A stretch of DNA of 50,088 bases from an uncultured Oscillospiraceae bacterium (GCA_947628315.1 CANQZJ010000012.1:1-50088), one strand, 5' to 3'; counted from the first letter of the stretch, positions 41,786 through 48,989 are shown. Numbers and translations are program-made. The notes: generated from the sequence alone by a model not told the origin.

Positions 41786-42355
41786 ATGTCCGTTTACAAA
41801 TCCCGAAGGAAAGACGCATCCGCCCAGTTTATCGCTGACGCGAGGGAGCTGCGGCGGCTGGTCGCCAGGGCGGTGAGACGGTTCCCCAACAGCTACCGCT
41901 ACATCGTCACCAACGGCCTGCTGGAGATGGCCAGAGAGATCGTGGTCAATTCCATCAAGGGGAACGGCGTTTATTTGCACAAAGACCTCTCGCAAGAGGA
42001 CTTCAAGCTGCGCCACCGCTACCTGAAGATGGCGGAGGTCACCGCAGATGCGCTCCTGGAGGAAATCACCTTTGCATACGAGCTGGTGGCAGAGGGCAAT
42101 AACTTCTTCAAGAGCAAAGAGGAATACGAAAAGGTGTTCAGCGGCCTGACGGCCCAGGGAAACACCGTCCTCAAGCGCCTGCGGAATTTGATCTCCAACG
42201 ATCAGGACAGGTGGCGGCGGTACCAGAAAGAAAAGGCGGAGGCGGAAGCGGCAGCAAAGGCCGCCGCCGAAGCGGCTACAAAGGCCGCCGAAGCCAAAGC
42301 AAATGCCGAGGGCACCGGGGCCGGGGAACCGGCCCCCGCCCAGGCCGAAGAATAA
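41786..42355 (+). CDS. avd: DGR accessory variability determinant (Avd-like)
   Basis: This 189-residue protein lies between VR1 and TR, the usual place of Avd. The helical core (about 1-150) has DARELRRLVARAVRRFPNSY, EMAREIVVNSIKGNG, and LRNLISNDQDRWRRYQKEKA. This fits the basic four-helix bundle that forms a pentamer and binds both RT and template RNA. An Ala/Glu-rich tail of about 40 residues is extra compared with the usual about 130-residue Avd. It is required for mutagenic homing in the Bordetella system. Confidence 0.82.
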   Translation: MSVYKSRRKDASAQFIADARELRRLVARAVRRFPNSYRYIVTNGLLEMAREIVVNSIKGNGVYLHKDLSQEDFKLRHRYLKMAEVTADALLEEITFAYELVAEGNNFFKSKEEYEKVFSGLTAQGNTVLKRLRNLISNDQDRWRRYQKEKAEAEAAAKAAAEAATKAAEAKANAEGTGAGEPAPAQAEE

Positions 42356-42380
42356 GTGACCCATTAGGGCAAGCTCTGAC

Positions 42381-42510
42381 GGCTCCGCCTGCAATTGGTG
42401 GCTGCGTTCGGTCAATGCGACCAACACGACGAACTTCTGCATTGTGAACACTGACGGGAGCGCGAACAACAACAACGCCTACAATTCGAATGGCTTTGCG
42501 CCGGGATTTA
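42381..42510 (+). repeat. DGR template repeat (TR)
   Basis: This 130-bp region is nearly identical to VR1 (41556-41685), and positions 42396-42509 match VR2 (5637-5750). It is rich in AAT and AAC codons at the variable positions, including four AAC in a row (42465-42476), the design that lets A-mutagenesis reach many amino acids without stops. It is not inside a conserved gene. It should be transcribed and reverse-transcribed with errors at A. Confidence 0.93.
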
Positions 42511-42868
42511 GGAAACCACACAGGGGCCAGAAACAGTAGCCGGACGGCGAACCCGTGCCCCTCCCCTAAAGGAGAGTTTGCACCTTGGAGCCTGCCTCGG
42601 AATCGAGGTTCAATCCTAAAATCGCCCCACGACACGATCCGCCCGGACGCTGCTTGCATGGCCGGGGAGTTTGGTGGGCACCGACCCGGAGCCTCAGAGA
42701 GACCGGGAAGGGCCTCCCCGGTTTCATTGGCGGACGTTATGCAGCTGAGACAGAAAAACCACCCCCGGCGGCGGGACAGGTGCAGGCACCGACGCACCCT
42801 GCAAACCACCCGCAAGAGGGGCCGTCTGTGCGTGGGGGCCGCGTCATTCCCAGAAAAGAGGTACCCGC
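42511..42868 (+). ncRNA. Probable TR RNA 3' region / spacer before the RT
   Basis: This interval of about 360 bp lacks a convincing gene. It contains small hairpins, for example CTCC...GGAG (42561-42574) and CCTCG-GAAT-CGAGG (42595-42608). In studied DGRs the sequence just after TR forms the structured RNA that primes cDNA synthesis and binds RT-Avd. That role is inferred from position. Confidence 0.5.
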
Positions 42869-44119
42869 GTGACAAGTGAGGAACGCCGCGAGGGCAGGTA
42901 CCAGCGCCGCAAGGCAAAGCGGGAGGCAAAGGCCAGAGAGGTGACCGGGAAGTCCTTCGGAGAAGTGGTCAACTTCGGAAACCTGATCCGGGCCGGGAAA
43001 GGGGCCTGCGACGGATCCCGATGGAAAACCTCGACGATCCTGTTTGAAGCCAACCTCCTGTCGGAGTGCAAGGATATCGATGACACGCTGACAGCGGAGC
43101 GGCGGAGGTTCAAGGGCTTCCACAGTTTCACCACCGTGGAGCACGGAAAGGCCAGAGCCATCGACGCACTGCCCATCAAAGAGCGGACAGGCCAAAAGTG
43201 CCTGTGCCAGAATTACCTGACCAAAGCGTATTCCCGCAGCTTCATCAACACGAATTCCGCAAGCCTGGAGGGCCGGGGCATGGACTACGCCCTGGAGACC
43301 CTGTGCGGACAGCTCAGAGCGCACTACCGAAAGCACGGCCTGCAGGGCGGGATTTATCAATTCGATTTCAAGGGCTACTTCGGGAGCCTGCCACACGATC
43401 GCATCAAGGCCAGGGCCAGGAAGATCATCCAGGACGATAAGCTGTTCCGGCTTTACTGCAGCTACATCGACGATTTCCTGAAGATGCGAACCGCAGACAG
43501 GAACGCGGAGCGTCCCCGTGGCGTGGGCCTGGGGAGCGAAGTGTCGCAGATCACCGCCCTGGATGCCGCCAGCCCGATAGACCACTACTTCAAAGACCGG
43601 CGGCGGGTGGAAGCCTATGGCCGGTACATGGATGACGGGTACGCGATCAGCCCCTCCTTGGAGGAACTGCGAGACCTGGACAGATGCAACCACCTGATGG
43701 CCGCCGATCTCGGCCTGACCCTGAACGACAAGAAATGCACCATCACCCCATTCAGACACCACAGCTTCACGTTCCTGAAGGTGCGCTTCACCCTGCAGGA
43801 AAGCGGCAAGGTCACCATGAAGCTGGGCCGCCGGAGCATCAAGGCCATCCGCCGAAAGATGGACATCTTCAGGCGCTGGGTGACCGAAGGGAAGATGGAC
43901 GCGGAGGATGCCATTCAGAGCTACCAGAGCTGGAGGGCCCACGCGAAGCGGTGCGACAGTTACCGCACACTGGAGGCCATGGATGCCCGGTTCGTCTCTA
44001 TGTTCGCCCCGGAGCTGCGCCGCCGGAAAAACAAATTTCCCTGCACCCTCCGAGCCAAAAAGACACGGGCCGGATGGGAGTACACCCGCAACATACCGCC
44101 CGCCCAAAAGGCGGCATGA
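42869..44119 (+). CDS. DGR reverse transcriptase
   Basis: This 416-residue protein starts at GTG 42869, with GAGGT six bases upstream. The RT core shows QFDFKGYFGSLPHDRIKAR (first catalytic Asp, about residue 165). The DGR-type motif GLGSEVSQ is at about 220-227, where retroviral and group II enzymes have QG...SP; it is linked to low fidelity at A. YMDD is at 253-256, and SFTFLKVRF follows. It copies the TR RNA into A-mutated cDNA that replaces VR sequence. No maturase or endonuclease domain is present. Confidence 0.95.
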   Translation: MTSEERREGRYQRRKAKREAKAREVTGKSFGEVVNFGNLIRAGKGACDGSRWKTSTILFEANLLSECKDIDDTLTAERRRFKGFHSFTTVEHGKARAIDALPIKERTGQKCLCQNYLTKAYSRSFINTNSASLEGRGMDYALETLCGQLRAHYRKHGLQGGIYQFDFKGYFGSLPHDRIKARARKIIQDDKLFRLYCSYIDDFLKMRTADRNAERPRGVGLGSEVSQITALDAASPIDHYFKDRRRVEAYGRYMDDGYAISPSLEELRDLDRCNHLMAADLGLTLNDKKCTITPFRHHSFTFLKVRFTLQESGKVTMKLGRRSIKAIRRKMDIFRRWVTEGKMDAEDAIQSYQSWRAHAKRCDSYRTLEAMDARFVSMFAPELRRRKNKFPCTLRAKKTRAGWEYTRNIPPAQKAA

Positions 44120-44134
44120 GGAAGGAAGAACGCC

Positions 44135-44551
44135 ATGGAATACATCGTACACCACCGCTGCCGGGAGACCTCGGCCACCGGCGAACGGCTCAACCTGCCC
44201 TACGGTACCAGGCTGGAGACCATCGGAGATTTCATCGCCACCCCGGAGGGAAAGGCCCTCTGCTTCACCACATCGGAGCTGGCCCACCGCTATCTGGCCC
44301 GCAACGATGACGGGCAGGGCCTGGAGCGGGGCAAGCTGACCTGGGCCATCGCCTACAGCCAAAGAGAGCGCCGGAGCGATGACGGCCACCGCCGCCAGCG
44401 GTTCACCGACGCGGAGATCGATATGCTGGAGCGGTATTGGAGCCGGTACCTCGTGCCCGACATCGAGACCATCCTGTTTAACCACGCCTTCTTCCAGGCG
44501 GAGCCGGAGGAACTGGCCCCCCTGGCGGCGGCGCTCAAAATCAAAGTTTGA
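44135..44551 (+). CDS. Protein following the DGR RT, unknown
   Basis: This 138-residue protein starts at ATG 44135, 15 bp after the RT. LPYGTRLETIGDFIATPEGK and ALCFTTSELAHRYLARNDDG, with a helical end (DAEIDMLERYWSRYL), are its main parts. I recall no function for this family. Proximity could mean a DGR accessory or simply the next late gene. It runs into the carbohydrate-binding gene. Confidence 0.65.
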   Translation: MEYIVHHRCRETSATGERLNLPYGTRLETIGDFIATPEGKALCFTTSELAHRYLARNDDGQGLERGKLTWAIAYSQRERRSDDGHRRQRFTDAEIDMLERYWSRYLVPDIETILFNHAFFQAEPEELAPLAAALKIKV

Positions 44552-44565
44552 AGGAGGACACCCCC

Positions 44566-45201
44566 ATGTTCAAAATCGTAAGTTCCGGGAAAATCGTAGC
44601 CATCTGCGACCACCCCAGGTACATCGCCAAAAACCCGGAGACCGGGACGCTGGTGGAGACCACAGCGGACAATGCCATCGGCGTATCCGTGGCCGGGACG
44701 CTCTACAACCTGAACGGCGGCAAGGAGATCCCGGAGGCCCCGGATGCCATCGTGTCTGACGTGGAGGGCGGGGAACTGATCTTCAGCACCATGGCCCAGG
44801 TGGACACGGTGAACACCACCAACGGAATCGCCTTCGTGGCCATGGCGGAGGCGGGCACCATCGACGATGTGACCGCCGGGGAGCACGTCGACCTGTTCAC
44901 CCCCTGGGCCTACCCGGTCAACTACACCGAAGGGCAGCTCCGGCAGTACGGCGGCAAGCTGTACCGCTGCATCAGCGCCCACACCTCCCAGGCGGACTGG
45001 ACACCCGACATCACCGCCAGCCTGTGGAAAGAGGCCGCCGACCCGGCGGAGGAATGGCCGGAGTGGAGCCAGCCCCTCGGAGCCCACGATGCCTACAACG
45101 CCGGGGACAAGGTAAGCCACAATGGCCAGCACTACACCAGCGACGTGGACGGTAACGTCTGGGAGCCTGGGGTGTACGGCTGGACGGAGGCCGGGGAATG
45201 A
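44566..45201 (+). CDS. Carbohydrate-binding (CBM5/12-like) structural protein
   Basis: This 211-residue protein is read from ATG 44566, seven bases after GGAGG. The N-terminal 110 residues are beta-rich. Two chitin-binding-type modules follow: YTEGQLRQYGGKLYRCISAH, ending ASLWKEA, and YNAGDKVSHNGQHYTSDVDG, ending VYGWTEA. Such modules on phage tips bind wall or surface polysaccharide. It may add a conserved adhesion to the variable fiber. Confidence 0.8.
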   Translation: MFKIVSSGKIVAICDHPRYIAKNPETGTLVETTADNAIGVSVAGTLYNLNGGKEIPEAPDAIVSDVEGGELIFSTMAQVDTVNTTNGIAFVAMAEAGTIDDVTAGEHVDLFTPWAYPVNYTEGQLRQYGGKLYRCISAHTSQADWTPDITASLWKEAADPAEEWPEWSQPLGAHDAYNAGDKVSHNGQHYTSDVDGNVWEPGVYGWTEAGE

Positions 45202-45392
45202 CCAACCTCCAGATGATCGAGACGCTCTGCGGTTTGTGCGAGGAACAGAGCCGTCTCATCCGGGCCATGGCGCTCCGCTTGGGCGAACTGGGCGACACGG
45301 CGCTCCGGGATGAAATCAGAAAGGCGGATGAGCGATACCGCCAGATCGTCGGCAGCGATGAGCAGCCGGACGCTCCGCCCAGAGGGAGGTGA
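45198..45392 (+). CDS. Small coiled-coil protein, unknown
   Basis: This 64-residue protein starts at ATG 45198 in an ATGA overlap. It is all helical (MIETLCGLCEEQSRLIRAMA) with a Pro-rich end. It sits just before the holin-like genes and may be a lysis-cassette accessory. Confidence 0.65.
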   Translation: MTNLQMIETLCGLCEEQSRLIRAMALRLGELGDTALRDEIRKADERYRQIVGSDEQPDAPPRGR

Positions 45393-45397
45393 GACCC

Positions 45398-45676
45398 ATG
45401 TACATCGACGCGAACACCATCATCCTGGCGGCGTCCCTCCTGGGAGCGATCAGTGCCCTGATCGGGGCCATCATTGCCGTCTACAAAGTCATCGAGAACA
45501 ACAACCGGCAGAACGAAGCCATCAAGGCCATCCAAAAAGAGCAGACCATCATCTGCTATGGCCTGAAGGGGGCGCTCCAGGGGCTCATCGAGCAGGGGTG
45601 CGACGGCCCCTGCAAAGAGGCCCTCACCATGCTGGACAAGCACCTCAACAAAGGGGCGCACAATGCAAATCTTTGA
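45398..45676 (+). CDS. Membrane protein of the lysis cassette (holin/antiholin-like)
   Basis: This 92-residue protein is read from ATG 45398 behind GGGAGGTGAG. It has one N-terminal membrane helix (about residues 5-26, IILAASLLGAISALIGAIIA), then a helical cytoplasmic segment with two Cys (IICYGLKG, GCDGPCKEAL). It probably partners the next gene in timing lysis. Confidence 0.65.
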   Translation: MYIDANTIILAASLLGAISALIGAIIAVYKVIENNNRQNEAIKAIQKEQTIICYGLKGALQGLIEQGCDGPCKEALTMLDKHLNKGAHNANL

Positions 45677-45697
45677 TTTTGAAAGGAGAAGAAAACC

Positions 45698-45904
45698 ATG
45701 TGGTGGGAAACCTTCATTAAACGGTTCGCAAACATTTTCACGGTCAAGTCGCTGGTGACCCTGGCGCTGACCGGGGCCTTCGTGGCCCTGACGATCAAGG
45801 GCACACTCCCGGAGGGCTTCATGACCATCTACACGGTGGTGATCGGATTTTACTTCGGGATCCAGAGCACCAAAGAATCCGGCAACGGGGGCGGCAACGA
45901 ATGA
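45698..45904 (+). CDS. Holin-like protein
   Basis: This 68-residue protein starts at ATG 45698 after AAAGGAG. It has two membrane helices (SLVTLALTGAFVALTIKG; FMTIYTVVIGFYFGIQS) and a short charged, Gly-rich end. Size, topology and the ATGA overlap with the endolysin gene make a class II-type holin the best call. Confidence 0.8.
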   Translation: MWWETFIKRFANIFTVKSLVTLALTGAFVALTIKGTLPEGFMTIYTVVIGFYFGIQSTKESGNGGGNE

Positions 45905-46962
45905 GCGCCGCTCCTCTCGCGGTGATGACACCGCAGGCCCGCCTCCTGCTGGTCGCCGTCGCTGAAATCGGCTACCACGAAAAGGCCAGCAATGCCGATC
46001 TCGACAGCAAGACCGGGAACAGCGGCAGCGCCAACTACACGAAGTACGCCCGCGATCTCGACAGCCTCGGCAACATTTACAACGGGAGGAAGCAGGGCTA
46101 CGATTGGTGCGACGTTTACGTCGATACCATGTTCGTGATGACCTTCGGGGTTGAGCTGGCCATGAAGCTGCTCTGCCAGCCCTACAAGGGGTGCGGAGCC
46201 GGGTGCAAATACTCCATGGGGTATTACCAGGCGAAGGGCCAGTTCCACAAGACCGGCCCGCAACCCGGAGACCAGATCTTCTTCGGAGACGCAAACTCCA
46301 CCTGGCACACCGGCATCGTGGAGAAGTCCCAGGGCGGCTACGTTTACACCATCGAGGGCAACACCGGCAACGGCTCCGTGCAGGTGGAGCGGTGTGCGTA
46401 CAGCCTCAACTACAAGTACATCAAGGGCTACGGTCGGCCCGATTGGAGCCTGGTGTCCAGCACCCACCTGACCGGCTGGCAGGGCTACGTCGCTAACACC
46501 GGCGATGAGGGGCTCAACTGCCGCACCTACCCCACCAGCGGGACGGTGATCAAGACCTTCCCCGAAAACTCCACCCTGACCATCATCCAGGAGCTGAACG
46601 GATGGGGCCTCGTGGAATCTCAGGGATGGGTGTCCCTGGGGTACGTCAACAAAGGGACACCGGCCCCGGCCCCGACCCCGCCGGAGCCTACACCAACACC
46701 AGGAGGTGACGATGACATGGATCAAGCGAAATTCAATCAGATGTTCACGGTGGCCATGGAGGCTTATCGGACAACGCTCCAGGACAACGACAGCTGCGAT
46801 TACAGCGAAGCCGCCCGCAAGTGGGCCATCGAGAAGGGCATCGTCGTGGGCGGCGGCAACGGCCCGGACGGGCAGCCCAATTATATGTGGGCTGACTTCA
46901 TGACCCGCGAACAGGCCGTGACCATCCTCTACCGCACCGCCGTGGCCCTCGGACTGGCATGA
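45901..46962 (+). CDS. Endolysin: CHAP amidase/peptidase, SH3-like and SLH-like domains
   Basis: This 353-residue protein has a CHAP-type domain at about 15-175, with Cys in GYDWCDVYVDTMF, PQPGDQIFFGD, His in STWHTGIVEKSQGGYVYTIE, and EGNTGNG. An SH3-like unit at about 195-255 (DEGLNCRTYPTSGTVIKTF) is followed by a Pro linker and a C-terminal SLH-like segment (AARKWAIEKGIVVGGGNG; MTREQAVTILYRTAVAL) for wall binding. It degrades peptidoglycan after holin opening. An internal start at 46717 may add a separate binding subunit. Confidence 0.88.
   Translation: MSAAPLAVMTPQARLLLVAVAEIGYHEKASNADLDSKTGNSGSANYTKYARDLDSLGNIYNGRKQGYDWCDVYVDTMFVMTFGVELAMKLLCQPYKGCGAGCKYSMGYYQAKGQFHKTGPQPGDQIFFGDANSTWHTGIVEKSQGGYVYTIEGNTGNGSVQVERCAYSLNYKYIKGYGRPDWSLVSSTHLTGWQGYVANTGDEGLNCRTYPTSGTVIKTFPENSTLTIIQELNGWGLVESQGWVSLGYVNKGTPAPAPTPPEPTPTPGGDDDMDQAKFNQMFTVAMEAYRTTLQDNDSCDYSEAARKWAIEKGIVVGGGNGPDGQPNYMWADFMTREQAVTILYRTAVALGLA
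46717..46962 (+). CDS. Internal-start endolysin C-terminal subunit (candidate)
   Basis: An in-frame ATG at 46717 lies seven bases after a perfect AGGAGGTGA (46701-46709), inside the linker codons of the endolysin. Translation from it would give an 81-residue SLH-like wall-binding piece. Some Gram-positive phage endolysins (for example Lys170) are known to assemble with extra binding domains made this way. Confidence 0.6.
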   Translation: MDQAKFNQMFTVAMEAYRTTLQDNDSCDYSEAARKWAIEKGIVVGGGNGPDGQPNYMWADFMTREQAVTILYRTAVALGLA

Positions 46963-47288
46963 GGGGCAAGCGTGAAGCGGCGGCCCCGGAGCCGAAGCCG
47001 GAGAAGAAGCGCATGGGCAACACCGACCGGCTGGCCTGGGCCCTGGTGGCCCTGCTGGCGGCAGGGCTGGCCGGAGGCTTCGTCCTGGCGGTGATGAGCA
47101 TCCGCCACCAGTACACCGGGGCCCTGGTCTGCTGGACGGCAGCCTTCGCCCCCATCGGAACGGCGGTCAGCGTCGTGCTCTGCCGGGTGGTGGACAAGAG
47201 CCGTGCAGAGAACACAGGCCCGAACGGCGAAGGGGTAAAGTACGCAGCTGCGGAGGCCAGCGGATTTCAAGAAAGCCCTCCCATCTGA
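46959..47288 (+). CDS. Two-helix membrane protein, late operon end
   Basis: This 109-residue protein overlaps the endolysin stop. A basic N-terminus is followed by two membrane helices (LAWALVALLAAGLAGGFVLA; ALVCWTAAFAPIGTAVSVV) and a polar tail. It could be a second holin or a spanin-like lysis regulator, or a conversion protein. I can assign only the topology. Confidence 0.65.
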   Translation: MRGKREAAAPEPKPEKKRMGNTDRLAWALVALLAAGLAGGFVLAVMSIRHQYTGALVCWTAAFAPIGTAVSVVLCRVVDKSRAENTGPNGEGVKYAAAEASGFQESPPI

Positions 47289-47300
47289 AGCAAGCAAAGA

Positions 47301-47337
47301 GCCCTCCCGCATGGCGCAAAACCATACGCGGGAGGGC
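47301..47337 (+). terminator. Late operon terminator
   Basis: A perfect 10-bp stem (GCCCTCCCGC with GCGGGAGGGC) with an inner ATGG/CCAT pair, followed by CGCTTTGTTTTCC. It lies 12 bp after the last late gene. Confidence 0.85.
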
Positions 47338-47499
47338 CGCTTTGTTTTCCCCTCTGTTTGCCCGTAGGAAAGCCGCTGTGGGCCGCATAGCGCAAGGAAG
47401 GTAAAGTTACACCCCAGGAGCCGTGCGGGGGTCTTTTTTCCGCTGGAAAAAGCCCCACACGCCGCCGGAGAGGTAGACCGTGGACAGGGGCAAAAAGAA

Positions 47500-47540
47500 G
47501 GAGCGGCCTGCGGCCCTGTGTAGGGCCGTGTAGCCGCTCC
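47500..47540 (-). terminator. Terminator of the minus-strand gene 47553-47759
   Basis: GGAGCGG pairs with CCGCTCC, and inside it CGGCCCT pairs with AGGGCCG. On the minus strand it is followed by TTCTTTTTG, so it terminates leftward transcripts. The rest of 47338-47552 holds no convincing gene. Confidence 0.8.
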
Positions 47541-47552
47541 GCGTTTTCCCTT

Positions 47553-47759
47553 TCAGTAGAGGCAAGTGGTGAACCCGTTTCGGTCGAGGTAGGCCCTCGC
47601 CTGGGCCTCCTGGGTGAAGATCCGGGATTTTTTCTTTTGACGATCTCGGCCCAGCACCACGGTGTCCCCGATGCCCTTCACAACCCATTGGAGCCGCCCG
47701 TTCTTTTCCACCAGATTGAAGTAGACCATCTCGCCCCGGTCGTTTGCGAATTTCGCCAT
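47553..47759 (-). CDS. Small protein, unknown (prophage right-end operon)
   Basis: This 68-residue protein is read from ATG 47759 after AAAGGGGGA. MVYFNLVEKNGRLQWVVKG, then IFTQEAQARAYLDRNGF: a small beta/alpha protein. It is expressed away from the lytic genes and has its own terminator. No family recognised. Confidence 0.65.
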   Translation of the reverse strand: MAKFANDRGEMVYFNLVEKNGRLQWVVKGIGDTVVLGRDRQKKKSRIFTQEAQARAYLDRNGFTTCLY

Positions 47760-47813
47760 GTTCAAGTCCCCCTTTCAATTTGTGCCCTCGTGACCTCCGG
47801 GGCGGGGCCGCCC

Positions 47814-48113
47814 TCAATGGAGAGCGGCGGAGATTTTATCGCACAGGATGTCGAAGCACTGCTCCAGGTAATCGGTTACAACGTCCCAGACCCGGTAATT
47901 GGTGGTCATCTTTTTGACCTGGTCGTAGAGGCCGAAGTCCTCGTTGGTGAGAGCTACGAGCCGCTTCATCATGCCCTCAGTGATCACCACATAAGGGACG
48001 AACTCGTTTCCCCGCAGATCCTGGAGAAAATCCTTTTTGCTGAGCTGCTGCTCGGCTACCGAGGTAACATTCTCGCTGTCCTTCCAGTGACCAATCGCCG
48101 CGTAAACCTTCAT
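47814..48113 (-). CDS. Small protein under the shared operator, unknown
   Basis: This 99-residue protein is read from ATG 48113, with AAAGGAACGGGGG upstream. MKVYAAIGHWKDSENVTSVA opens it; DYLEQCFDILCDKISAALH ends it. It is the first gene of a leftward transcript whose promoter carries the 14-bp operator. A lysogen-expressed or conversion role is likely from context. No family recognised. Confidence 0.7.
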   Translation of the reverse strand: MKVYAAIGHWKDSENVTSVAEQQLSKKDFLQDLRGNEFVPYVVITEGMMKRLVALTNEDFGLYDQVKKMTTNYRVWDVVTDYLEQCFDILCDKISAALH

Positions 48114-48145
48114 TTTTTTGTCCCCCGTTCCTTTAGGTTGATTAA

Positions 48146-48174
48146 ATAATACCATACACACGCATGGAATACAA
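48146..48174 (-). promoter_or_regulatory. Leftward promoter with operator in its spacer
   Basis: On the minus strand the -35 is TTGTAT (48174-48169) and the -10 is TATTAT (48151-48146), with a 17-bp spacer. The spacer holds the 14-mer CCATACACACGCAT (plus-strand reading, 48152-48165). It drives 47814-48113. Confidence 0.75.
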
Positions 48175-48207
48175 GTCTTTTTCGAGAAATAAATTGCACA
48201 AAAAACA

Positions 48208-48221
48208 ATGCGCCTGTATGG
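48208..48221 (-). promoter_or_regulatory. Inverted degenerate operator copy
   Basis: Reads CCATACAGGCGCAT on the minus strand, two mismatches from the shared 14-mer, midway between the two divergent promoters. An equivalent inverted copy is at 49864-49876. Confidence 0.55.
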
Positions 48222-48234
48222 TAATATTGACAGA

Positions 48235-48263
48235 TTGACAAAACCATACACACGCATTATAAT
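48235..48263 (+). promoter_or_regulatory. Rightward promoter of the HTH gene with operator in its spacer
   Basis: A consensus -35 TTGACA (48235-48240) and a perfect -10 TATAAT (48258-48263) with a 17-bp spacer. The 14-mer CCATACACACGCAT occupies 48244-48257, directly against the -10. Repressor binding here would block the polymerase. Confidence 0.8.
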
Positions 48264-48294
48264 AGGGGCAGAACCCGAAGGAGGTGCTGAAGAA

Positions 48295-48543
48295 ATGGCA
48301 AGACGCATGACGCTGACGGACAACATGACCAAAATAGACCGCAAGTGCATCGAGGCCGGGATCAGCAGGCTGGAGCTTTCCCGCCGGAGCGGCGTCCCGC
48401 CCAGGACGCTGGAAGCCTGGGCCCGGAGGCTCCGCGTTCCCCGTGACGTGTACGTCCTCCAGAAAATCGCCAGGGCCCTGGACTGCCCCATCGAGGATCT
48501 GATCGAGCCGGAGCCGGAGAAGGGGGGCGGCGGGAATGCCTGA
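48295..48543 (+). CDS. HTH (XRE-type) regulator, probable binder of the shared operator
   Basis: This 82-residue protein is read from ATG 48295 after AGGAGGTG. The whole protein is a helix-turn-helix: KCIEAGISRLELSRRSGVPP, RTLEAWARRLRVPRD, then KIARALDCPIEDLIEPE. Its promoter carries the same operator as two leftward promoters, so it probably autoregulates and controls the small-gene operons. It overlaps the next gene by 8 bp. Confidence 0.8.
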   Translation: MARRMTLTDNMTKIDRKCIEAGISRLELSRRSGVPPRTLEAWARRLRVPRDVYVLQKIARALDCPIEDLIEPEPEKGGGGNA

Positions 48544-48812
48544 AGCACCGAAGGAACCTGAGACGATCTTTGCCCCTTCGAGTTTGGAGCACGAACACGG
48601 CCTCCGGGCTTCCAAACCGGGGCCATTCTGGAAGCATTGGATGGAGACCAAACAGATAAGAATGGAAGCGGAAGCGGAAGCGATCGGAGCGGCCACGTTC
48701 AACCCATACCAATCGAGCCGGAGCCGGAGAGAGGTGGCGGTGGGGATGCCTGAAGAACCGAAGGAACCTGAGACGATCTTCGCCCTTTCGAGCTGGGAGC
48801 TCAAGCACTGGG
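48502..48812 (+). repeat. Direct repeat of about 100 bp (two diverged copies, 210 bp apart)
   Basis: The block starting ATCGAGCCGGAGCCGGAGA at 48502 recurs at 48712. Similarity stays high for about 80 bp through GAAGGAACCTGAGACGATCT and fades by about 100 bp. The 210-bp offset is 70 codons, so the downstream protein has two in-frame repeats. The first copy spans the HTH gene end. Confidence 0.8.
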
Positions 48813-48982
48813 CCCGATCAGGCAAGACGAACCTGCCCTGGGAGTATTGGGCAGAGGGCCAAAGGATGCGGGCAGAGTTGGCGGAGAACGACAGGTTCAA
48901 GTTCCTCCGCACCGAAGCACCAGACAGCCCGGAGAACCACGCCCAAAGGCCCTTCCGCCCCGGAGGGCAGCTACCCGAATAA
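48536..48982 (+). CDS. Two-repeat acidic protein, unknown
   Basis: This 148-residue protein starts at ATG 48536, overlapping the HTH gene. It has two about 70-residue repeats: PKEPETIFAPSSLEHEHG...FWKHWMETKQIRMEAEAEA and PKEPETIFALSSWELKHW...PWEYWAEGQRMRAELAEND. Each has a Trp-rich helix. The coding repeat is visible in the DNA, so it is a recent internal duplication. It is co-transcribed with the regulator. Function unknown. Confidence 0.7.
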   Translation: MPEAPKEPETIFAPSSLEHEHGLRASKPGPFWKHWMETKQIRMEAEAEAIGAATFNPYQSSRSRREVAVGMPEEPKEPETIFALSSWELKHWARSGKTNLPWEYWAEGQRMRAELAENDRFKFLRTEAPDSPENHAQRPFRPGGQLPE

Positions 48983-48989
48983 AAAGAAA

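Noticed and set aside
38868-41819. A very long open frame on the minus strand (over 900 codons) opposite the tail fiber genes
   Set aside because: It is a by-product of high GC codon use in the plus-strand genes. It has no recognisable domain, and the plus genes are clearly real.
42355-42540. TR considered as a third protein-coding target (WWLRS frame is open through it)
   Set aside because: There is no start or upstream domain in that frame. The A-rich codons and the position between Avd and RT identify it as the template.
42595-42650. GGTTCAATCC near 42607 resembles a tRNA T-arm
   Set aside because: No matching acceptor stem, D-arm or anticodon arm could be placed around it. It is better read as part of the structured region after the TR.
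47814-48626. A 270-codon minus frame covering the promoter region and the HTH gene
   Set aside because: Only its last 99 codons, from ATG 48113 behind a ribosome site, look real. The upstream part runs through promoters and antisense to the HTH gene.
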